Shown: piece after piece, positions 52,303 to 61,349 of the stretch
Layout of the letters: each line of letters begins with the position of its first letter
Position numbering within the stretch: position 1 is the first letter of the stretch
Assembly: GCF_933775445.1 (NCBI RefSeq)
Contig: NW_026089400.1
Span: 186,001 to 250,000, forward strand
Source of the DNA: Argentina anserina
Lineage: Eukaryota > Streptophyta > Magnoliopsida > Rosales > Rosaceae
Reading direction: 5' to 3'
Length of the DNA: 64,000 nucleotides
The notes under the pieces: generated by a model
Told to the model about the DNA's origin: nothing
What the model saw: only the letters and a program-made list of their open reading frames with translations
Databases searched by the model: none
Position numbers and translations under genes: made by a program

Positions 52303-54497
52303 TGATAGGAGCACAAAGTGTGACGTTCTTAATGTGATTATGCCCTATTCTTACCCTTTGTTACCGCTTATATAGTATATTTTAGTTTCTTTTGTATGAA
52401 TAAGTGTCTAGGTAGAGCTTATATCAATTATGAATGAATTGATGATGAAATCGTGCTAAGTGTTAAGAATCCTTGTTGAGATATGCTTCATTGTTCGAGT
52501 AGGATTCATCCTTGTGTATTTCTTTGTTTCTAACGTACTTATTCTTATTAGGAAATACAAATCCATGTTGGAGAAGGAAAGCAATCCTAGTTCCACAAGG
52601 AAAGAGAAGAAAATACACTTAAAAGCCCAATCCATTCAAGAATCAAAATGCTGTCAATATTCGTAGTCCATCTTCGACGGGCTCCCCTGGATAGCTCCGA
52701 TCGAGTTAGAAGACCTACTTTATATGGAAATAAAGGTATTTGAGTCTAGTTTCTGTAGGATTTGGAATCAAATCAATATCTTATTCCTACAGAGAGATAT
52801 GACTGAATCATTGATCGGAGGTCCAGTGAACTCGGCGGAATTATCTCAGCCATTGATTTGCTTTTGATCCAAGGGCTATGAGGGAAACTTGGGACTTTGT
52901 TCCTCCTGCAAATAGAGCACAAATATATATCAGAATTTCCATAAATCCCAGCACCAAAGAATGTCAAAGAAGGCATGCAGCAAATTAAATGAGAAGAGGC
53001 AAGAAAGTCAAAGAAGGCATGCAGCAAATTTAATGAGGAGAGGTAAGAAAAATCAAACATGGCTGCAACAATTAAGACTTTTGCTGCCTCCCTAATTCAA
53101 AGGAAGAAATTTGTGCAAAAGAAATCAGCAATAAAGGAGGAAGAAGATATGTAATTAATGCAAAAGATATGCAATCCTTATAGAAATCAGAATTCTGCAG
53201 TGCAGATCATCCATCTTTGACGGGCTCCCCTGGACAGCTCAAAATGATTGAGAAAATGTACCTTATATGGATGAAAAGCCACGGAAGTCTAGTTGAAATT
53301 GCCAGTTGGAATCATCTCAATATCTATTTTCTAGAGAAAGTTATGGCCACAACAAGGGACAAAGGTCAAATCTGCCGAATCTAGGAAACCTCAACCAATT
53401 TGGTTTCAACTTTGTGGACTTTGTGGCCATCCTCCCTTGGGTTTCTTCCTCTATATATAGCACCTCAATTCCACAGAAAGGATCATCAACCTTGCTCACA
53501 AGACTAGCCAAAGCTCTGCCTTAAACACTACTCATCATCCTCAAAGCCATTCAAGGCGAAAACACCATCTTCCCTTCATTCCATTCGATCCAAAGCGCTA
53601 CGCCTCGGATTGCCATTCAAGTTGAAGCCGTGCTGCCTTGTTTTGATACCGCTAAGGAGATTTACAAAGTGTAACTCGTTACTTCGTCACTTATGTTTTC
53701 GGTTTGGATTCTTTGTGTGATGTTGTGTTTATGTTTTTGGCTAGTTCCGAATTTGTGGAATACTCTCATGTAGTTTACGATTTTGCAAGATGTTATAAAG
53801 TAGTTCTGATTTTGTTGTCTATGATTTCTATGTAGATATCGTGAGTTTATAATTCAATGATTTAATGATTCTCTTTCTTGGGCGTTAACTATATGTGATT
53901 CAAGGCGCTAAGTTAGTTTTGCATATAGGATTCTTAAGTGTTTTTGATAACTTGTTAAAGTAAGTGACATGCTTGACTTGTTAGTAATCACTAGGAATTA
54001 ACCATGATCCGTTTGTTATCTAAGATGCGCTAAGTAATTAGATAAGAGATGAATCAATGAAGTGGTAAGATTGAGAAAGACATGTTATCTTGTAATTTCT
54101 AAGCGCTAAGATAGGATTACAAGGCCATGTTTCGAGTTAGGGATGCGCTAAGTAACCTAGTTCGGCATTAGGTTGTTGTTTGTTCACTCAATAATTGTCC
54201 GCTAAGGCTCGGTGTTTGCATAGGATGAGATTATGATTTTGAAGCTACTTGTGATGATTTGTTTGGTGATGTTTATGTGTTGGTTGGTTGATCACATGTA
54301 TATATTAGTTTAGGATTTATTTTTATGTTCTTGATACGATCCTATATCAAATCTTTATATCTCTTATGAATTCGTTGTTAAATGTTTGTGATTCTTTACC
54401 CTGGTTGGATCCCCGGTTTGTGAACGATACCCTCTTGCTTTATACTACTAACGATGCTTACAGGGTTAATATTGATCTCGAGTAATCGAACCGATCA
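52303..54497 (+). repeat. 3' LTR of the non-autonomous element (2195 bp)
   Basis: Same length and boundaries (TGATAGG to CCGATCA) as the 5' LTR, about 99.7% identical including indels. TATA box at 53451, octamer cluster at 53905-54206, tRNA-like U5 motif at 54407-54416. Confidence 0.95.
53451..53460 (+). promoter_or_regulatory. TATA box of the 3' LTR
   Basis: CTATATATAG, same context as in the 5' LTR. It could drive read-through transcription into the downstream satellite at 54498. Confidence 0.55.
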
Positions 54498-54502
54498 TAA
54501 AG
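54498..54502. repeat. Right target-site duplication TAAAG
   Basis: Second copy of the 5-bp duplication. Removing the element and one TAAAG restores the normal satellite phrase AATAGTAAAGATACGC. Confidence 0.95.
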
Positions 54503-56166
54503 ATACGCAAACGATGTAAAGATAAACAATTGGAATAGTAAAGTTACGCAAACGATGTAAAGATACTCAGTTTGAAAGAAACACACTCCCACACTTGCAA
54601 AACTCTCAAATACAATAGAAACTCGCATCAGAAGCCTTACAGAAAGATACTCAAACGAGAAATGAAAAGATACACAATTGGAATAGTAAAGATACGCAAA
54701 CGATGTAAAGATACACAATTGGAATAGTAAAGATACGCAAACGATGTAAAGATACACAGTTTGAAAGAAACACACTCCCACACTTGCAAAACTCTCAAAT
54801 ACAATAGAAACTCGCATCAGAAACCTTACAGAAAGATACTCAAACGAGAAATGAAAAGATACACAATTGGAATAGTAAAGATACGCAAACGATGTAAAGA
54901 TAAACAATTGCAATAGTAAAGATACGGAAACGATGTAAAGATACACAATTGGAATAGTAAAGATTCGCAAACGATGTAAAGATAGTCAGTTTGAAAGAAA
55001 CACACTCCCACACTTGCAAGACTCTCAAATACAATAGAAACTAGCATCAGAAGCCTTACAGAAAGATACTCAAACGAGAAAGGAAAAGATACACAATTGG
55101 AATAGTAAAGATACGCAAACGATGTAAAGATACACAGTTGGAATAGTAAAGATACGCAAACGATGTAAAGATACACAGTTGGAATAGTAAAGATACGCAA
55201 ACGATGTAAAGATACTCAGTTTGAAAGAAACACACTCCCACACTTGCAAAACTCTCAAATTCAAGCGAAACTCGCATCAGAAAGCCTTACAGAAAGATAC
55301 TCAAACGAGAAATGAAAAGATACACAATTGGAATAGTAAAGATACGCAAACGATGTAAAGATACTCAGTTTGAAAGAAACACACTCCCACACTTGCAAAA
55401 CTCTCAAATACAATAGAAACTCGCATCAGAAAGCCTTACAGAAAGATACTCAAACGAGAAATGAAAAGATACACAATTGGAATAGTAAAGATACGCAAAC
55501 GATGTAAAGATACACAATTGGAATAGTAAAGATACGCAAACGATGTAAAGATACACAATTGGAATAGTAAAGATACGCAAACGATGTAAAGATACTCAGT
55601 TTGAAAGAAACACACTCCCACACTTGCAAAACTCTCAAATTCAATAGAAACACGCATCAGAAAGCCTTACAGAAAGATACTCAAACGAGAAATGAAAAGA
55701 TACACAATTGGAATAGTAAAGATACGCAAACGATGTAAAGATAACAATTGGAATAGTAAAGATACGCAAACGATGTAAAGATACTCAGTTTGAAAGAAAC
55801 ACACTCCCACACTTGCAAAACTCTCAAATTCAAGAGAAACTCGCATCAGAAAGCCTTACAGAAAGATACTCAAACGAGAAATGAAAAGATACACAATTGG
55901 AATAGTAAAGATACGCAAACGATGTAAAGATACTCAGTTTGAAAGAAACACACTCCCACACTTGCAAAACTCTCAAATTCAAGAGAAACTCGCATCAGAA
56001 AGCCTTACAGAAAGATACTCAAACGAGAAATGAAAAGATACACAATTGGAATAGTAAAGATACGCAAACGATGTAAAGATACTCAGTTTGAAAGAAACAC
56101 ACTCCCACACTTGCAAAACTCTCAAATACAATAGAAACTCGCATCAGAAGCCTTACAGAAAGATAC
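54498..56166. repeat. Satellite array, continuation after the insertion
   Basis: Same monomer family and orientation as the main block, with edge-type variants (GATAAACAATTGC, GAGAAAGGAAAAG, ACACAGTTGG, TTCAAGCG). It ends in mid-monomer at AAAGATAC, where the next retrotransposon begins. Confidence 0.96.
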
Positions 56167-57731
56167 TGATGATTGCTGGATTACTCGACATCAATATTTA
56201 ACCCTGAACACATCATAGTAGTATAAAGCAAGAGGGTATCGTTCACAAACCGGGGATCCAGCCAGGGCTTAGGATCACATCAATTAACACGAATTCATAA
56301 AGGTTTTAAAGTTTGATATAGATTTTGGATTGAGTCATAAAAACAGTAAATAAAACCTAAGCTAATATATACATGTGATCAACCAACCAACACATAAACA
56401 ATCACCAAAACAATTCACATAGAGGGAATCGAACCAAGTTCTACAACTTCTTAGTATCATGCCGAGACATACATTGAACAACCAAGAATGGATCATGCAA
56501 TTAGGTTTCTAAGCAGTAACCTAAACACATAGACACTTAACACATTCAATCACAACCAAGCAGCCATAATCGAAATTCTAACATGTTCATCTTAATCATA
56601 TAATCCCAAAGCCATGCACATTGAATTCATCAAGTATGTCACTTACTTAACCAACAACCATGCAATTCGAAAATCACATAAACAAGAATAACCATGTTCT
56701 TAGCATAAGTCTTTAATCCAACAACCTAAATATCATGCTACAAGCATAGTCATAACACCTAGGAATCGAAAATTGTTCAAGCACACATTCGGCAGAAAAC
56801 CAAAACAGAAAATCATAAAACCAAAACATAATTTTCGAATCATCTATATAAATTGAATCAAGTAGCTATTTCATAGACAAAATTGATACAAGACTACTCT
56901 AACCAAATCGCAACTTCATCCATGATTCGAAATAAAACCTAAACCCGAAATAGACAAGAGTGAGTCATGGTTACACTTTATAAATCAAGCAATCCACAAG
57001 TGTAGCCGAGTCTTCTATGGATGAAACCTCCTTCACAAGCGTGTTTGAAGGCTATTGATAGGTGAGGAATGATGGAATCGGTTTTAGGATTTCTTGGAAT
57101 GGTGAAGGATGAATTCGGCATAGCTATGGCTGTGTTTTTGTGTAGGGTTGATGATGTTGCTGAATGGAGAGGCCGGCCTCTATATATAGAGGTGTAGGAA
57201 GCCTTCTTGCGTGCCAAAAGGAAATAGAATCCAATTGGGAAACTGAAATCCTCTTTGTTATGGATTTGCTTTATGTACTCCATATCCAACTTGATGTAGG
57301 AAACCAAGTTCAATAGGGAGATCTCTTTAAGGGCTGCACGGCAATCTCTTAGTCCAACTAGGAGTAGCTAGGCCGGCCTCCTCTTCTCCTTCTTCAACTC
57401 GAATATGATTTCCTTGTTCAACTAGGAATGCAACTCGGCAACTCTCCTTTCTTTCCAAATATGATTTGTCTTTCCTGAAAAGAAATCGTCGATTAAGGAA
57501 TAGGAAAGAATGAAAATAGGAAAGTAGAGTCCTAGTCGAGTAAGGAATCCTAGTTCAATCAGGAGTTCTAACACTTAGCACAATTTCATCATCAAATCAT
57601 CTAAAATCGAAATAGCTTTACTTCAAACATACATATGACCAATATGAACCTAAAACAACTAAATAAGAAGTAACAAAGCATAAGAATAGGGCATATATAC
57701 ATTAAGAACGTCACACTTTGTGTTCCTATCA
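56167..57731 (-). repeat. 3' LTR of the Athila-lineage element (1565 bp)
   Basis: Bounded by TGAT at 56167 and ATCA at 57731 on the plus strand, with satellite on the left and PPT on the right. The first ~60 and last ~120 bases (element sense) resemble the 2195-bp LTR of the non-autonomous family, while the middle is largely different. It has a palindromic TATA region and two AGGCCGGCCT palindromes, and lacks the GCGCTAAG cluster. Confidence 0.9.
57170..57192 (-). promoter_or_regulatory. TATA box inside a palindrome, next to AGGCCGGCCT
   Basis: CTATATATAG (57180-57189) is the centre of the perfect 16-bp palindrome CCTCTATATATAGAGG (57177-57192). AGGCCGGCCT (57170-57179) overlaps it on the downstream side. 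A second AGGCCGGCCT lies at 57371-57380, upstream in element sense. Confidence 0.6.
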
Positions 57732-57745
57732 ACAACCCCACACTT
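57732..57745 (-). other. Polypurine tract of the Athila-lineage element
   Basis: On the minus strand AAGTGTGGGGTTGT ends directly at the LTR, matching the last 14 bases of the non-autonomous element's PPT exactly. Confidence 0.8.
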
Positions 57746-59537
57746 AGACTTTGCTAGTCCCTTAGCAAACACTAAAAACGAAAATCAAAACATAATACGA
57801 AATCAAAACAACATAACTAACGACACAACACTAATGCCTTCAACATTTTGTCTCAGAGATCTTCAAACTCATAGTATCAAGAATAGCACTCAATCGAAAT
57901 AGATAGGATGAATTCAATGGTTAATAAACATGAAATTTCGTTTAACAAGTAAGACATGGCAGAAACAAAGGTGAAATTAAGCTCAACATGTTCAAAACAA
58001 GTTCAAATTCAACTCACATAGGATACGCACTCCAAATCTTTTCTCTCAAGAACATGGCATATGCTTAAAAGCTTTTCACACACAAGAGTTATGAACATAG
58101 TGAAAATCGAGAACCTCATGAAAGATACCAATCATATGCACAAATGAACCCAAACCATATGCTTACTTATGAAACAAACTCCACAAATCGAGGACTACTC
58201 ATTTTAAGAATCATGCGGATCTTTAGAAAAGGGATAGGTTAGGCTCGGCATGGATATATTTTCAAGGTAAAGGAATCACAAAGGTCATCCTCAAGACTTA
58301 GCAGAGCAAAACATCCACCTTATGTCGCCATACTCCATAAAACAAGGGCCAAATATCATCATGTTGGACCCATTCTTCACTTTATACATTGTGAAAACGA
58401 ACAAAGGCTAAAGTATAACATTATTGAGCCTTCAACAAATACATCACAACTCCAAATTCACATAAATCAATGTCATGCCGAGATCTTTCATCATACTTTC
58501 TTTTCCATTTTTTTCTCAAAACCGTGTATATATACTTTTCTTCTTCTTTTTCTCACGGCATCAATACATTTTTTTCCTCTTTTTCATACTCTTTTCACGG
58601 CATAACATACATACAATAGCATAACCCCACACTTGAATCAAATCATCACTCCATATTACATCCAAGAATCGGCTCTGCCAAGCCTCAAAGACAAGGTAGA
58701 GATATAACTACACTAAGCAAGGATATAACATGTTGGTAATGAAAGAAAAGGCTTAACGTAGGCTCAAAGGGGTAAACACTAAGGTGTCCCAAGCAGGGCT
58801 CAAATAAGGATATACGGCTTTTTGGCTTAAGTGGTGGAAATCCTAAAAAGATCCAACAATCATTTTCAAAATCAGAGTATGTTATGACATAAAGCTTCGA
58901 AAGTTTCACAAAGTAAGTTCTAGCATTCTCTAGTTCATTGCAATTCTATGGCATACGAATTGATCAAAATAGATGTAATGAGGTTATAAAGCCAAGAAAA
59001 CGATAGAATAAACTCTCCAAAGAAAGGCACATATATGGCTCGAATCTCACATAGGTTACATGAATTCAAACAAGTAAAGAACATGCTCATTCTGTACCTA
59101 AGTTTCAAAATCCTCATCTACTACATGTTCGTACAAAATCTACACATCGATTAACCATCAAATAATAATGAAATTCATTCCAATATCATGATCATCTATC
59201 AACCATAATTTCAAAGATCAACTCATCCTAGACAGTTAAAGGCATACCTAGGACTCAAAACAAAAACAAAACAAGTCAAAATCGAAAAAACAGAACCAAA
59301 ATGACACTAAAATTTCGAAAATCAAAACACAAAATTTAAACACATAAGCATCAAACACTAGAATACAACGAATGATGTATACCCCACCCCACACTTAAAA
59401 TTTACATTGCCCTCAATGTACAATATGATAAGCAACGAAAATTAGAAAGAGTTAAGGAATAAGAAAATGCAAACACTCGTTGATGGCTCCTTCATTGGCT
59501 TAAGTTTAGAGTCTATAGCCTAGACTATCTCAAATCA
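57746..59537 (-). other. 3' non-coding region between integrase and PPT, no env-like gene
   Basis: About 1.8 kb with only short chance ORFs. Many Athila elements have an env-like ORF here; none is visible. It carries two further PPT-like motifs (58623-58637 and 59382-59396), a pyrimidine-rich plus strand around 58490-58600, and the CATTG/CAATG hairpin (59405-59418). It is homologous to 50660-52302 of the non-autonomous element. Confidence 0.75.
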
Positions 59538-61349
59538 TTACTTGCTTGCCGTAGGATCAAGGAGAGACGTCTCCTCCACATTGTGTTCCACGAAATTGTC
59601 ATAGTACGGCTTCAAGCGATGTCCATTGACCGTGAATTCCTTTCCATGCACCATGCTTTTGATCTGAATAGCACCAGAAGGAAAAATATTAGTAACAACA
59701 AACGGTCCAAGCCACCTAGAACGGAGCTTGCCCGGAAACAATCTAAGTCGAGAATTAAACAAAAGAACTTTCTGCCCAACGACAAAGTGTTTCTTCCTAA
59801 TCATGCGGTCATGGAATGTCTTAGTCTTCTCCTTGTAAACCATCGCCGAATCATAGGCCTCATTCCGGATCTCTTCAAGCTCATGCAATTGCAACTTCCT
59901 ATGTAATCCGGCCTCATCTATGTCCATGTTGAAATTCTTCACAGCCCACCATGCACGATGTTCAAGCTCCACGGGAAGATGGCACGCCTTGCCATAAACT
60001 AGTCGAAATGGTGACATGCCTAGGGGAGTCTTGTATGCCGTCCTATAGGCCCAAAGAGCATCATCCAATCGGTGAGACCAATCCTTGCGTGATGGTCCAA
60101 CAGACTTCTCTAAAATTCTCTTGATCTCACGATTAGATAGCTCCACTTGTCCACTTGTTTGAGGGTGATAAGGCGTAGCAACCTTATGCTTGATTCCATA
60201 CTTCTTCAACAACGCCTCAATGGTCCGGTTGCAAAAGTGAGATCCTCCATCACTAATGATAACTCTCGGCATACCAAACCTAGAGAAAATGTTAGAACGA
60301 AGGAAATCTGCAACAACTCGAGAATCATTAGTCCGGGTGGCCTTTGCTTCCACCCATTTCGAAACATAGTCCACACACACGAGTATGTATAAGTAACCAT
60401 TTGAGCTAGGAAAAGGTCCCATGAAATCAATACCCCAACAATCAAAAATTTCGACATATATAATCGGTGTCATAGGCATTTGATCTCTAGATCCTAAGTT
60501 TCCCATGCGTTGGCACCTATCACAAGTCATGCAAAAATGATATGCATCTTTGAAAATCGTAGGCCAAAAGAAACCACATTCTAACACCTTAAGAGCAGTC
60601 CTACGTGAACCAAAATGTCCTCCACAAGATTCAGAATGGCAAAAAGTAAGTATAGAATGATGTTCATGTTCGGGAACACACCTCCTAATGATTTGATCAA
60701 CACAATGTTTCCACAAGTATGGTTCATCCCAAACGTAATACTTAGCTAATGCCTTGAGTCTATTCTTTTGTGCATGCGATAAAGTATCCGGAAATTGCTT
60801 AGAAACAAGATAATTCACAATATCTGCATACCATGGCTCACTTACCTCAACTCGAAAGAGTTGCTCGTCCGGAAAGCTCTCTTGGATGGCCAAGGGCTCG
60901 GCATCTCTCACCAAACGACTCAAATGATCCGCCACAACATTGTCACTTCCCTTCTTGTCCTTGATCTCGAGATCAAACTCTTGGAGTAGAAGAATCCATC
61001 GAATCAATCTCGGTTTGGCATCCTTCTTTGTCATTAAATACTTCAAAGCTGCATGGTCAGTGTACACAATAACTTTAGATTGAAGTAAGTAAGAACGAAA
61101 CTTATCTAGAGCAAAGATCACGGCAAGAAGTTCTTTTTCAGTTGTGGTGTAGTTTTGTTGCGCATCATTGAGTGTTCTTGAGGCATAGTAGATGGCGTAG
61201 GGCTGCTTGTCCTTCCTCTGCCCTAGCACGGCTCCAACTGCATAGTCGGAGGCGTCACACATCAACTCGAATGGCAAGGACCATCCGGCGGTGCCATGAT
61301 CGGTGCTGAAGTTAGGAGCTTCTTCAAAGTCTCGAATGCATGCTTGCAA
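59538..61349 (-). CDS. pol, 3' part: RNase H and integrase (separated from RT by a frameshift)
   Basis: An open frame of 603 codons. RNase H, which removes RNA from RNA:DNA hybrids, occupies about residues 24-145 with acidic residues D32 (CDAS), E73 (EKELLAV), D98 (YTDH) and D141 (ADHLSR). Integrase, which joins cDNA to the host chromosome, follows: zinc finger H238-X6-H245-X30-C276-X2-C279, then the catalytic triad D308 (GIDFMGP), D367 (ISDGGS) and E403, the last two separated by the classic 35 residues. A GPF motif stands at 548-550 and no chromodomain follows. The frame ends ...DPTASK then stop. The first ~22 codons (61349 to ~61284) overlap the upstream frame and are probably not native, because real homology starts where the RT frame loses it. 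The nominal start Met is therefore an artefact of the frameshift. All catalytic residues are intact. Confidence 0.95.
   Translation of the reverse strand: MQACIRDFEEAPNFSTDHGTAGWSLPFELMCDASDYAVGAVLGQRKDKQPYAIYYASRTLNDAQQNYTTTEKELLAVIFALDKFRSYLLQSKVIVYTDHAALKYLMTKKDAKPRLIRWILLLQEFDLEIKDKKGSDNVVADHLSRLVRDAEPLAIQESFPDEQLFRVEVSEPWYADIVNYLVSKQFPDTLSHAQKNRLKALAKYYVWDEPYLWKHCVDQIIRRCVPEHEHHSILTFCHSESCGGHFGSRRTALKVLECGFFWPTIFKDAYHFCMTCDRCQRMGNLGSRDQMPMTPIIYVEIFDCWGIDFMGPFPSSNGYLYILVCVDYVSKWVEAKATRTNDSRVVADFLRSNIFSRFGMPRVIISDGGSHFCNRTIEALLKKYGIKHKVATPYHPQTSGQVELSNREIKRILEKSVGPSRKDWSHRLDDALWAYRTAYKTPLGMSPFRLVYGKACHLPVELEHRAWWAVKNFNMDIDEAGLHRKLQLHELEEIRNEAYDSAMVYKEKTKTFHDRMIRKKHFVVGQKVLLFNSRLRLFPGKLRSRWLGPFVVTNIFPSGAIQIKSMVHGKEFTVNGHRLKPYYDNFVEHNVEETSLLDPTASK

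Larger units (their letters stand above)
46470..54497 (+). mobile_element. Complete non-autonomous LTR retrotransposon (Athila-like), 8028 bp, nested in the satellite
   Basis: The element has two 2195-bp LTRs beginning TGAT and ending ATCA, a PBS two bases after the 5' LTR, a G-rich PPT directly before the 3' LTR, and TAAAG target duplications. Its internal region (48665-52302, 3638 bp) has no open frame beyond about 85 codons and nothing resembling gag or pol, so it cannot make its own proteins. Its termini, U5 motif, PPT and 3' non-coding part resemble those of the coding element at 56167-64000, which suggests mobilisation in trans by that family. The LTRs differ at about five substitutions plus two single-base indels (~0.23%). 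At an assumed plant rate of 1.3e-8 per site per year this is on the order of 0.1 million years. Confidence 0.95.

Noticed and set aside
52460..52666. 68-codon ORF near the LTR start
   Set aside because: It is disrupted by an indel in the 5' LTR (near 46694), has no known domain, and lies upstream of the promoter.
57720..59117. Short ORFs (60-74 codons) in the 3' non-coding region of the coding element
   Set aside because: Length is within chance expectation, they lie on either strand, are not preserved in the homologous part of the non-autonomous element, and show no domain.
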